Shown in pieces: positions 18,106-26,308 of a DNA stretch of 47,552 bases. The stretch comes from Oscillospiraceae bacterium (GTDB lineage: Bacteria > Bacillota > Clostridia > Oscillospirales > UBA929), in assembly GCA_031253545.1 (NCBI GenBank), contig JAIRWH010000016.1, positions 1 to 47,552 of the forward strand, in the 5' to 3' direction. Both the position numbers and the translations under genes were made by a program. The notes beneath the pieces were generated by a model, which was not told the DNA's origin, searched no databases, and saw only the letters and a list, made by a program, of their open reading frames with translations. Numbering within the stretch: position 1 is the first letter of the stretch; every line of letters starts with the position of its first letter.

Positions 18106-18600
18106 CTATTCCCCTTCCAAATATTTTTTGAGCATGCGCCGGGCGCGGGTGAGCTGCTCTCGCGTGGCGGACTCTTTTTGTTTCGTGAGCGCGGCCACTT
18201 CCTTTGTGGAGTAACCCTCGTAGTAGTGCAGGTGTATGACGGCTCTGTATTTCGCCGGGAGAGAGAGTACTGCTTGCAGCACATCCGACTGTTCTTCGTT
18301 TCGCGCCGGGTAGCTGTCTGAGAGGGGCGCGGTCTTACTCCGCCAAGGCGAACGAAGCAGGTTTTTGCAGATATTGACCGTAACCCTTATGAGCCACGCG
18401 GTCTCGTGCTCGGAAGACTCAAAACTCGGCCGCTTCTCAAACAGTTTTACGAAAGCGTCTTGCACGGCGTCTTCCGCGTCCGCCCTGTTGCCCGTAATGG
18501 CGAGCGCGGAGCGAAACATTTTGTTTTCGTTGCGCAGCACGGTCTCTTGCGCCCAATCCACCGGCCGGTCGGATTGTTCGTCCAAACAACTCACCCCCAT
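18106..18600 (-). CDS. ECF-type RNA polymerase sigma factor
   Basis: Sigma-70 family protein of 164 aa. Region 2 contains ADAEDAVQDAFVKLFE, and region 4 contains LPAKYRAVIHLHYYEGYS followed by a helix-turn-helix. The two-domain layout without regions 1.1 or 3 is that of ECF sigma factors. The start at ATG 18600 has little Shine-Dalgarno sequence; a GTG at 18594 or TTG at 18585 with GGGGGTGAG upstream are alternatives that shorten the N terminus by 2 or 5 residues. It is divergent from an ABC exporter operon starting at 18749, a common arrangement for antimicrobial-peptide or envelope-stress responses. Confidence 0.9.
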   Translation of the reverse strand: MGVSCLDEQSDRPVDWAQETVLRNENKMFRSALAITGNRADAEDAVQDAFVKLFEKRPSFESSEHETAWLIRVTVNICKNLLRSPWRSKTAPLSDSYPARNEEQSDVLQAVLSLPAKYRAVIHLHYYEGYSTKEVAALTKQKESATREQLTRARRMLKKYLEGE

Positions 18601-18692
18601 ACTCTATATACACCCGGGAAGGGCAAAATGCCACAAGGCAAATTATTTTTTTCTCGCGGGGCAAACGAAGGCAAGGCATGTCGGCCGGCGTA

Positions 18693-18721
18693 TGGAAAAA
18701 TCCGCCGGAATGTGTTATCAT
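18693..18721 (+). promoter_or_regulatory. Candidate promoter for the ABC exporter
   Basis: TGGAAA (18693-18698), 17-bp spacer, TATCAT (18716-18721) matches sigma-A sites at four and five of six positions. A perfect 6-bp inverted repeat, CCGGCG (18685-18690) and CGCCGG (18703-18708), brackets the -35 box and could be an operator. Control by the neighbouring ECF factors is also possible. Confidence 0.4.
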
Positions 18722-18748
18722 AAACGGAGTATCGGAGGGGTGTGTGCT

Positions 18749-19456
18749 TTGGGCGAGGATTATGTGATATTCAGGGACGTGGTGCGCGAATACCGCACGG
18801 GTTCGGTGGCCGTGCGCGCCGCCGACGGCATTACCTTCTCGCTGCGCGGGGGCGAACTGAGCATTATCGTGGGCCCCTCCGGCGCGGGGAAAACCACGGT
18901 GCTCAACATATTGGGCGGTATGGACGGCGTGACTTCCGGCACGGTAACCGTGGACGGGCGCGAAATATCGAGCCTGTCGCGGCGCGATATTTGCTCCTAC
19001 CGCCGCGACGACGTGGGGTTTGTGTTTCAGTTTTACAACCTCATACCCAACCTGACGGCTTTGGAAAACGTGGAGCTTGCCCTGCAAATCCGCAAGGAGG
19101 CGTTAGACCCGCGCGCCGTGTTGGAAGACGTGGGCCTGGGTCACAGAATGCACAATTTCCCCGCGCAGCTTTCCGGCGGCGAGCAGCAGCGCGTGGCTAT
19201 CGCGCGCGCCTTGGCCAAGAACCCCAAGCTCCTGCTCTGCGACGAGCCCACGGGGGCCTTGGATTACGAGACGGGCAAGAGTATCTTCCGGCTGCTGCAA
19301 GACACCTGCCGCGAAAAGGGCGTGACAGTAGTGGTCATAACGCACAACGGGGCGGTCACCCCCATCGCCCACAGGGTGGTGAAAATCAAGAGCGGCAAGG
19401 TGGAGCGCGTGACGGACAACCCCTGCCCCAAGCCCGTGGCCGAGATAGAGTGGTGA
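18749..19456 (+). CDS. MacB-type ABC transporter ATP-binding protein
   Basis: ATPase of 235 aa from the LolD/MacB/FtsE group. Walker A is GPSGAGKTT, the Q loop lies in [12 protein letters not shown], the signature motif is [15 protein letters not shown], Walker B is [12 protein letters not shown], and the switch His is in VVVITHN. The reading frame is open far upstream, but the start was set at TTG 18749 because GGAGGGG (18734-18740) lies eight bases before it and this gives the usual family length. It overlaps or nearly overlaps the permease gene (stop 19454-19456, permease ATG at 19459). The partner permease and flanking sigma factors suggest export or sensing of an envelope-active compound. 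Confidence 0.94.
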   Translation: MGEDYVIFRDVVREYRTGSVAVRAADGITFSLRGGELSIIVGPSGAGKTTVLNILGGMDGVTSGTVTVDGREISSLSRRDICSYRRDDVGFVFQFYNLIPNLTALENVELALQIRKEALDPRAVLEDVGLGHRMHNFPAQLSGGEQQRVAIARALAKNPKLLLCDEPTGALDYETGKSIFRLLQDTCREKGVTVVVITHNGAVTPIAHRVVKIKSGKVERVTDNPCPKPVAEIEW

Positions 19457-19458
19457 TT

Positions 19459-22260
19459 ATGAGCGCGTATATGAAAGACATACTGCGCGAGATAAAACAC
19501 ACGCCGGGGCGGTTTGTGTCGCTCGCCGTCATCGCCGCCCTCGGCGCGGCATCCGTGGTGGGCATACAGGCCACCTCCATAGATATGCGCCTTGCGGCTG
19601 ACGCGATGTATAAGGGGCATAACCTATATGACCTGCAAATCAAGTCCACCGTGGGTTTTGACGGCGACGACGCCGACGCGCTGCGGCAGACCGAGGGCGT
19701 GGCCGCCGTGATGACGACCACGATATTTGACGCATACGCCAAGGTTTCCGGGGAAAACCACGCCACGCGCACATACGCCCTGCCCGACGGGCTGAACCTC
19801 GTGGATGTTACGGAAGGCAGGTTGCCGGAAAACGGCGGCGAATGCGCGGTGGAGCGCCGCCTCCTGCGCGACGGCGGATACCGGATAGGCGACACCGTGG
19901 AGCTTGCGCTCGATAATATGGACGACTACCGCGCCGCGCTGGGGCACAGCGCCTTCACCATAACCGGCGTTGTGACCTCTCCCCTCTACATCACCTTCCA
20001 GCGCGGCAACACCGCCCTTGGCGACGGCTCGCTCGACTATTACCTATACCTACACCCGAGCGCCTACACGCTCGGCGTATACACCGACGCCTATGTGCGA
20101 ATGAGCCCTTCGCCCGATATGGACAACCTCACGCATGAGTATTACGCCGCCGCCGACGAATGGAAGCGCCGGGTCGAGCAAACGGGCGCGGCGCGGGCAA
20201 AGCTGAAAAGCGACGATATGGCGCGGGCGTGGCGGGAGATATACGAAGGCAGGGAGGAATACGAAAGCGGAGTGAGCGAGCTTGCCGAAAGGGTTGCCTC
20301 GGCGCGCGCGCTTTTGGACGAAACAAAGGCGGCGTTGGACGAAGCGAGGGCGGAGCTTGAAAACGCGCAGGCGGCTTTGGACGCGATGATTGCCTCCGCG
20401 CTTTCGGCGGGCACGTTTGACGCAATGCGCGAACAGATAGAGGCGGCGAAGGCGGCTATTGACGGCGGGTGGAGCGAATATTTCGCCGGATTGAGCCGAT
20501 ATGAGGGCGGGGTTGCCGAATTGGACGCGGAGGAAACGGCGGGCAAAAAAGCGTTGGCGGAAGCCGCAGACAGATTGGACGAAGCGGAGGAAAAGCTGGC
20601 GAAAGCGCCCGCGCCGGAATGGTTTGTGTTTACCCGGAAAGACGGCGTGGCGTTTGATTCATATTTTCAAGACACGCTGCGCTTAGAAAAAATCGGCTAT
20701 GTGTTCCCCATGGTTTTTTTCTTGGTGGCGGTCATGGTGTCGCTCACCTCCATGTCGCGCATGGTGGAAGAGCACAGGACGCGTATCGGCGTATATAAGG
20801 CGCTCGGCTACCGCGCGGCCGCTGTGGCGCAAAAGTATTTGCTCTACGCGCTGGGGGCGGGCGCGAGCGGCGGGGCGGCGGGCGCTGTGGCGGGCAGTTA
20901 TGTGTTTCCGCTGATTATCACCGATGCCTATTCGCACTTATACGATATGCCGCCCGCGCCTATGCCCGTGCCGCTCGGCATAGCCGTCGCCGCCGTGGTG
21001 TCCGCCGTGCTGGCGGTGGTATGCGTCACGCTGGGCACATATATGGCCGCCATGAAGGGCAGCCCCGCCGTGCTCATGCGCCCGAAGCCGCCCGCCGGGG
21101 GCAGGCGTGTGCTGTTGGAGCGTGTGCCGCTCCTCTGGAATAAAATGGGCTTTTTTTCCAAGGTGACGGCGAGAAACGTGTTTCGCTATAAACGGCGCTT
21201 TATTATGACGCTTGCCGGAGTGGCGGGCTGCGCGGCTCTGCTGCTCACGGCGTTTGGCCTGCGCGACAGCATAGGCGGCGCGGCGGGCTTGCAGTTTGCC
21301 GAAGTGACAAAATACGACGCGCGGGCGTATCTGAAAGACATTGCGGACGAAGGGCAGCGTGAGGGGCTGACGGCGGCGCTGCCGAAGGCACATTTATTTA
21401 TCCGAGAGGAAGCGGTGGACGCGGACGGCCCGAAAGGCGGCCTTGCCGCCTCCGTGATAATACCCGAAGACCCCGAAAGCCTCGACGATTATTACGGCCT
21501 TTCGGCTCCCGGCACAAAAGAGCCCGTGACCCTGACCCACGGCGGCGCGCTGATAACCGACAAGCTCGCGCGCGTCACGGGCGTGGGCGAAGGCGGGGCA
21601 ATCGCCATAACGTGCAGCAACGGAAAGGCGTATAACGTGACCGTGACGGGTATTGTGGATAACTACATACAGCACTTCATCTATATGTCCCCCGAAACAT
21701 ACGCCGATGTGTTCGGCGCACCGGCACTCCCAAACAGCGTGGTGATGTATTACGACAACGGGCGGGCGTTCGCCGCCGTCCTTCTCGAAAACGAGAACGT
21801 CAGGGCGCTGCTCCACAACGACGAGCTGCTTTCTCAAATCGGAGAGCAGACGGACGCTATGGAAATCGTGACGGTGGTGCTGATTGTGCTCGCCTGCGCC
21901 TTGGCGTTTGTGGTGCTGTATAACCTCACGACCATCAACATATCCGAGAGGGTACGCGAGCTTGCCACAATACGGGTGTTGGGCTTTTACGATTCGGAGC
22001 TTGCCATGTATATATACAGAGAAAACGCGTTGGTCACGCTGCTCGGTGTGCTGCTGGGGCTTGCGGGCGGCGTGGAGCTGTTCAGATTTGTGATTACGTC
22101 TGTGGAGATAGACATATTGAAGTTCCCCCATATTATTCGGCCGCAGAGCTTCGCGTACGCGGTGGCGCTTTCCGCCGCCTTCGCGGTGCTCGTCAACCTC
22201 GTCATGCGCCGCAAGCTCACGGGCATTGACATGGTGGAGTCGCTCAAGAGCGCGGAGTAG
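19459..22260 (+). CDS. FtsX-family ABC exporter permease with extracytoplasmic coiled coil
   Basis: Permease of 933 aa in the MacB/FtsX superfamily. A first membrane segment (about 17-37) is followed by a large extracytoplasmic region, which contains a long Ala/Glu/Leu-rich coiled-coil stretch (about 254-384). Two FtsX domains (about 414-530 and 804-930) each have three or so membrane segments, with a second extracytoplasmic domain between them. This layout fits mechanotransmission exporters or peptide-resistance permeases rather than importers. The ATG at 19459 was chosen; a GTG at 19453 overlapping the ATPase stop is an alternative. The gene ends in TAG, and a strong bidirectional terminator follows at once. 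Confidence 0.9.
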   Translation: MSAYMKDILREIKHTPGRFVSLAVIAALGAASVVGIQATSIDMRLAADAMYKGHNLYDLQIKSTVGFDGDDADALRQTEGVAAVMTTTIFDAYAKVSGENHATRTYALPDGLNLVDVTEGRLPENGGECAVERRLLRDGGYRIGDTVELALDNMDDYRAALGHSAFTITGVVTSPLYITFQRGNTALGDGSLDYYLYLHPSAYTLGVYTDAYVRMSPSPDMDNLTHEYYAAADEWKRRVEQTGAARAKLKSDDMARAWREIYEGREEYESGVSELAERVASARALLDETKAALDEARAELENAQAALDAMIASALSAGTFDAMREQIEAAKAAIDGGWSEYFAGLSRYEGGVAELDAEETAGKKALAEAADRLDEAEEKLAKAPAPEWFVFTRKDGVAFDSYFQDTLRLEKIGYVFPMVFFLVAVMVSLTSMSRMVEEHRTRIGVYKALGYRAAAVAQKYLLYALGAGASGGAAGAVAGSYVFPLIITDAYSHLYDMPPAPMPVPLGIAVAAVVSAVLAVVCVTLGTYMAAMKGSPAVLMRPKPPAGGRRVLLERVPLLWNKMGFFSKVTARNVFRYKRRFIMTLAGVAGCAALLLTAFGLRDSIGGAAGLQFAEVTKYDARAYLKDIADEGQREGLTAALPKAHLFIREEAVDADGPKGGLAASVIIPEDPESLDDYYGLSAPGTKEPVTLTHGGALITDKLARVTGVGEGGAIAITCSNGKAYNVTVTGIVDNYIQHFIYMSPETYADVFGAPALPNSVVMYYDNGRAFAAVLLENENVRALLHNDELLSQIGEQTDAMEIVTVVLIVLACALAFVVLYNLTTINISERVRELATIRVLGFYDSELAMYIYRENALVTLLGVLLGLAGGVELFRFVITSVEIDILKFPHIIRPQSFAYAVALSAAFAVLVNLVMRRKLTGIDMVESLKSAE

Positions 22261-22266
22261 CGCCCC

Positions 22267-22302
22267 AAAAAAGCAGCCTTGCCCCGCGCGGGGCAAGGCT
22301 GC
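22267..22302. terminator. Bidirectional intrinsic terminator (30-bp perfect palindrome)
   Basis: Positions 22273-22302 form a perfect palindrome: a 15-nt arm and its exact reverse complement with no spacer. It is preceded on the plus strand by AAAAAA, which gives six U residues for minus-strand transcripts. It lies between the convergent ABC permease (ends 22260) and the broken anti-sigma gene (ends 22337). Confidence 0.85.
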
Positions 22303-22336
22303 CGATGGTTGCCGGCGGCTTAGGCCGCGGGTTTCG

Positions 22337-22981
22337 TCACTCGACCGTCAGCGCAAAGTCGTCGAAAGCCATGAAACCGGAAAAAGTGCTTTTCAGGGTT
22401 TCGGTCAGAAACTCCCTGTTCGCGTGGGCGGCAAACTCGCCGGAGAGCGTCAGGTTAAACGTGGTGCGGTTGCCGGGTATGTAGCCCACAAGCGGGTCGC
22501 CGCCCGACGGCCGTATCTCTTCGCCGTTGTCGCTCATGGAGAACTCCACGAGGCGCACGTTTTCGGCGTTGTTCAGTTTCGCCCATTGGGCGAACACATC
22601 CTCGGTCGTGCAAGGGAGGTAAACGCTCTTCGAGAGTATGTTCCCTTCCGCGTCCGCGTAGTAGACATCCACGTCTTTGTGGGTTAAAACGAAGAGGTCT
22701 GTGCCTTCAAGCTACCCGTCGGGGTGCCCGTCAACGACAGCGGGCGCGGAGGGCTGCTTCAAGAAGTTCGGGACGGCGACCGCCGCAATGGCGATTAGCA
22801 GGCAGGCGGCCGCGGGGGCAAGCCATTTCCTCGTGTTGAACATGAATACTTTCTCCTTTCGTATTTGGGTTTCGGCGGGCGTTTCCCGCCCGGTACGCAG
22901 ATTGACGCAAGCCTCGCGTATCCGCGCTTTGTCGGACATTTCGGCGCGCACCGCGCTTTGGATAAACTCGTGCCTCTTCAT
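22337..22981 (-). pseudogene. Anti-sigma-like membrane protein interrupted by an in-frame amber codon
   Basis: Two segments in the same frame are separated only by TAG at 22712-22714. The upstream part (22981-22715) encodes 89 residues: a basic N-terminal region, then MFNTRKWLAPAA with a membrane segment, ending at VDGHPDG. Reading on from LEGTDLFVL gives about 120 residues with a soluble domain (VYYADAEGNILSKSVYLP) and a natural TGA stop. A CAG to TAG change would explain it. AAAGGAGG precedes ATG 22981, and a second good site (AAAGGAGAAAGTATTC) precedes the internal ATG, so a shorter product is also possible. It lies just downstream of an ECF sigma gene. TAG is an ordinary stop elsewhere in this window, so recoding is unlikely. 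Confidence 0.7.
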
Positions 22982-23003
22982 AGCGGGTTACCTCCTTTGT
23001 GTG

Positions 23004-23552
23004 TCATCGGAACAGCTCCCGAAGCTCTTTCAGTGTGCGGTACAGTTTGTGCTTCACGTTGGACTCGCTCATTTGCAGGGCTTGCGCGATTTCGGCGATA
23101 GTCAGCTCCGCGTCGTAATAGAGGTTGAACACCTTCTTCACGTCGTCCGGCTTTTGCCTCAAAAAGCGCCGCGCCTCTTCGAGCATGATTTGGTTGACGA
23201 CCATCTCTTCCATGGAGGCGCTTTCCTCCTCCGCCTCCAAGTCCGCGAGCGACACCTCGTCGCCGCGCTCGTCGGTCACGGTCAGCGGCACAAACCGCCG
23301 CAGCTTTTCCGCGAGGGTGTAATGCCGATAGAGTTTGCGCTTGGCGATTTTCAGGGTAATGGCGTGCCCGTTGCGCACATAGTCCGCTCCGCGTTTGCAC
23401 AGCAGCCCATACAGCTCCATGTAGGTCTCCTGCGCGATGTCGCCTATGTCGGCGGCGTTTTTGCACCTCGCCGTGATATACGAGAGCACGGCTTTGTAAG
23501 TGGAATCGTAGATTTCGTTGAACTGTGAGGTAATGTCCCGGCCGGCCACCAA
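23004..23552 (-). CDS. ECF-type RNA polymerase sigma factor (second)
   Basis: Sigma-70 family protein of 182 aa. Region 2 has NAADIGDIAQETYMELYGLL, an acidic linker follows (about 95-120), and region 4 has KVFNLYYDAELTIAEIAQAL and SESNVKHKLYRTLKEL. The start is TTG 23552, or GTG 23549 one codon on; GGAGGTGG lies just upstream of both. It is followed 22 bp later by the broken anti-sigma gene, so this sigma factor may now lack membrane-bound control. A GGAACTT box at 23592-23598 is consistent with autoregulation. Confidence 0.88.
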   Translation of the reverse strand: MVAGRDITSQFNEIYDSTYKAVLSYITARCKNAADIGDIAQETYMELYGLLCKRGADYVRNGHAITLKIAKRKLYRHYTLAEKLRRFVPLTVTDERGDEVSLADLEAEEESASMEEMVVNQIMLEEARRFLRQKPDDVKKVFNLYYDAELTIAEIAQALQMSESNVKHKLYRTLKELRELFR

Positions 23553-23591
23553 TTACCACCTCCGCTGTATACGTGTATCGTTCGTTATAAA

Positions 23592-23598
23592 AAGTTCC
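23592..23598 (-). promoter_or_regulatory. Possible ECF -35 element (GGAACTT) upstream of the second sigma gene
   Basis: GGAACTT on the minus strand matches the widely shared ECF -35 core and lies about 40 bp before the sigma gene start. Downstream candidates for -10 (CGATAC, CGTA) are not at an exact standard spacing, so this is tentative. Confidence 0.35.
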
Positions 23599-23700
23599 AA
23601 AGCGGATTATCGCGGCGCGGCGCAAGGGGGCGCGAATTCGCCCCGGCGCGACCGCCGTGACGGGGCGATGATGCCCGACCGGCTCGGCAATAACACGCGC

Positions 23701-23729
23701 TTGCGGGCGGCGCGCTTTTGTGGTAGACT
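23701..23729 (+). promoter_or_regulatory. Sigma-A-type promoter for the arabinose operon
   Basis: TTGCGG (23701-23706), 17-bp spacer, TAGACT (23724-23729), about 30 bp before the ATG at 23758. No AraR-like or CcpA-like operator was recognised. Confidence 0.6.
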
Positions 23730-23757
23730 GAGACAGGCGGGAGGTGGCGGCGGGTTT

Positions 23758-24741
23758 ATGGCTGTTATCACCATAATCGGAGCGGGTATGATGGGTTCGG
23801 CCTTGGCCGTGCCCGCCCGCGACAACGGCCACGAGGTACGCCTCGCGGGCACCCCGCTTGACGGGCACATTATCCGCGCGCTGCTTTCGGGTTTGGGGCA
23901 CCCCACCTTGGAGCGCGACCTGCCGCGCGGGACTGGGTATTATTACGCGGAAGCGGCGGCGGAGGCCCTGAGCGGCGCGGAGCTTGTTATCTGCGGCGTG
24001 TCTTCCTTCGGGGTGGATTGGTTTGCCGAAAGTGTGTTGCCATTGTTGCCGCCCGACGTGCCCGTGCTGTCCGTCACAAAGGGCTTGCTCTGTTCACCCG
24101 GCGGCGTTCTGACGACATTTCCCGATTACTACGCCTCGCTCGCCCCGCAGCGCCCTTACTGCGCCATCGGCGGCCCTTGCACAAGCTACGAGCTTGCCGA
24201 CAAAGCGCCCACCCATGTGTGCTTTTGCGGCGAAGACCCCGCGGTTTTGCAAAACCTGCGCGCTATGCTCGCCACGCCGTATTACCGCGCGAGCCTCTCT
24301 TGCGATGTGTTTGGCGTGGAGACGGCCGCCGCGCTGAAAAACGCTTACGCGCTGGCCGTGACGCTGACGCGGAGCCGCAACAGCCAAGCCGCCCTGTTTG
24401 GGCAAGCTGTGGCGGAGATGCGCGGGTTGCTCGCGCTCTTCGGCGCGGGGGCGGAAAACATCGCCTACGCCGCGGGCGACCTGTATGTGACCATATTCGG
24501 CGGACGCACCCGTCTGCTCGGCGATTTACTCGGAAGCGGCCTGCCGTATTCGGAGGCGGCGCGGCGGCTCGAAGGAGTGACGCTCGAATCGGCGGTTATC
24601 GCGCGGCGCGCGGCTTTTGCCCTGCGCAAAGCCTTGGAAGCGGGCCGGGCCTCCGGCGGCGATTACCCCCTGCTGCTGCATATGGGCGAAGTGATTGCCG
24701 AAAACAAACCGGCGCCGTTGCTTTGGGAATCCTTATTCTGA
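23758..24741 (+). CDS. GpsA-like NAD(P)-dependent glycerol-3-phosphate dehydrogenase family protein
   Basis: Rossmann-fold dehydrogenase of 327 aa. The nucleotide-binding motif is IIGAGMMGSA at the N terminus. SVTKGLL and the catalytic-lysine segment AALKNAYALAV match GpsA. The substrate-phosphate segment that is CTSxxSRN in true GpsA reads GDLYVTIFGGRTRLLG here, and GGPC replaces the usual GPSFA/GPSH. It is therefore a divergent member whose substrate may be another sugar or polyol phosphate. The start at ATG 23758 has GGGAGGTGG upstream; earlier in-frame codons lie before the promoter. As first gene of an araA-araB-araD operon it may serve pentose metabolism rather than lipid synthesis. Confidence 0.82.
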   Translation: MAVITIIGAGMMGSALAVPARDNGHEVRLAGTPLDGHIIRALLSGLGHPTLERDLPRGTGYYYAEAAAEALSGAELVICGVSSFGVDWFAESVLPLLPPDVPVLSVTKGLLCSPGGVLTTFPDYYASLAPQRPYCAIGGPCTSYELADKAPTHVCFCGEDPAVLQNLRAMLATPYYRASLSCDVFGVETAAALKNAYALAVTLTRSRNSQAALFGQAVAEMRGLLALFGAGAENIAYAAGDLYVTIFGGRTRLLGDLLGSGLPYSEAARRLEGVTLESAVIARRAAFALRKALEAGRASGGDYPLLLHMGEVIAENKPAPLLWESLF

Positions 24742-24760
24742 CATAAAAGGAGCGTTGGCA

Positions 24761-26308
24761 ATGAACAATTTGAGCCCGCCGGCGGAAGGACCCGCCAAGT
24801 CTTCGGTGAAAAAGCTCCTCATTACCGCCGCCGCCGCCATATCCTTCGCGGCGGTCGTCTCCCTCGCGCTGTGGCTTATGTATCCGGCTATCCTCAAGGC
24901 TTCCGACCCGCAAAAGTATATGGAATACTCGTTCGCGAAAACAGCCGTTGCGCTCTCGAAGTCCGACGTATTTTTTACCACGCCGCGTTTAGACGGCAAG
25001 GAACCGTATTATTCCGCCGTATCCGCCGACGGGCTCAAGCTCATTGACGACAGCGGCGAGCTTGACTTGCCGTGGTTGCGCCTTACCGCCTCGACCCTTT
25101 TCGACAAACCCGGCAAGCGGGCGATGTTTCGCGTGGCCACGGGCTACGAGTCCGGCAATATCGCCCTTTTGCTGCACGCCGACGCGCAGAGGCTCACCTT
25201 CGGCTACAACGCGGATTCCTCGGTCGGCTGGTATGTGAACAACAAAACCTTCGGCAGTGAACTGAGCGAACTTGGGGTCGGGATTGACGAAGGTTTTGCC
25301 TTGGACTTGGAGCGTTACCTGTTTGCCGAAAACAACGCCGACACCCGGGGCGAGGAATACTCGAAGGCGCTTTTGGGTTTTTACAAGAAATTGAAGTTTA
25401 CTTCCGACGACCTCGCCTCCCCGCCCTCCCCGCTCTCCGGCCCGTTTACCGCCATGACCGCTGCCATTGACGAAGGCGACGCGAGGGATTTGCTGCAAGA
25501 CCTTACGGATATATACTTTGAGCAGTTTGCGGACGAACTTGAGGCGCTTGGGCTCGGCAGCCTGAAAAGCCAACTGCGCGCGGGCATAAAAGAGCTCGAA
25601 CTCGGCAAGGTTTCACTCACCTGCTTTATCAGCGGCAAGCATATTGTCCAAGCGGCCCGGCTCGGCATTGAGCCGCGCCGCGGGCAGTCCGTCGCCGTCA
25701 CGGTTGGTATGTGCGGCGAGCAGAACCTGCCGGACCATGTCTTTTTAAGCGGCGTTACGAATGACGACGGCGTGAAGAGCACGGTTTCCATAGACAGCCA
25801 AGGGCAGCATGTGCCGGTGGACGGCACGTTTACCGACGTGACCGTTATTAAGGGCACCGACATGGACACCGTGAAGCTCACCACCAAAATCACCAACGGC
25901 GGCAAGGCGAGCTTTACGGTGAGCTCCGGCGGCAAGGATATGCTCGCGTTGGAGGGAAGGTTTGAGTCCTCCGCCGAAGAGCTTACCGTGATAATCAACT
26001 CCGCCGAGTTTACCGCCGACACAAAGATTACCGCAACGCCGGCTTTCGCCTACGAGGCGCTCGCGAGCGGCGGCGGGGACGATACGCTCAGGGTCGAGGG
26101 CAAACTCGTCTTCTCTTGCGGCATGGCCGGACCTTCCGACTTCAACGCCCTGCCCGACAAACTGTACGCGCTGAAAGACTTCGACGGCGAACAACTTTTG
26201 CCGCTGCTGCGCGCGGGCGAAAGACTGCTGGCGGAAAACGACGCGCTCAACGCCGCCGTGGGCAGTCAGTTATATCTTCTGCTCGCTATGCTTGGGGTGG
26301 TGCTATGA
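24761..26308 (+). CDS. Single-pass membrane-anchored protein of unknown function in the arabinose operon
   Basis: I do not recognise this family. The protein has 515 aa: a short cytoplasmic N terminus rich in Pro/Ala/Lys, one membrane helix (about 18-40), and a long extracytoplasmic part of mixed alpha/beta character with few cysteines. Its second half contains repeated short beta phrases (VSIDSQGQHVPVDGT, FTVSSGGKDMLALEG) that may be tandem lipocalin- or DUF-like beta sheets. The C-terminal residues are hydrophobic ([12 protein letters not shown]). ATG 24761 has AAAGGAG nine bases upstream; a longer frame into the preceding gene is a shadow. It overlaps araA by four bases (ATGA), so it is co-translated with sugar enzymes, which is unexpected for a surface protein. 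Confidence 0.85.
   Translation: MNNLSPPAEGPAKSSVKKLLITAAAAISFAAVVSLALWLMYPAILKASDPQKYMEYSFAKTAVALSKSDVFFTTPRLDGKEPYYSAVSADGLKLIDDSGELDLPWLRLTASTLFDKPGKRAMFRVATGYESGNIALLLHADAQRLTFGYNADSSVGWYVNNKTFGSELSELGVGIDEGFALDLERYLFAENNADTRGEEYSKALLGFYKKLKFTSDDLASPPSPLSGPFTAMTAAIDEGDARDLLQDLTDIYFEQFADELEALGLGSLKSQLRAGIKELELGKVSLTCFISGKHIVQAARLGIEPRRGQSVAVTVGMCGEQNLPDHVFLSGVTNDDGVKSTVSIDSQGQHVPVDGTFTDVTVIKGTDMDTVKLTTKITNGGKASFTVSSGGKDMLALEGRFESSAEELTVIINSAEFTADTKITATPAFAYEALASGGGDDTLRVEGKLVFSCGMAGPSDFNALPDKLYALKDFDGEQLLPLLRAGERLLAENDALNAAVGSQLYLLLAMLGVVL

Noticed and set aside
22337-22981. Amber recoding (TAG as a sense codon)
   Set aside because: hflC, the ABC permease and the 59-aa gene end properly at TAG, so a single disrupted gene or sequence error is simpler.
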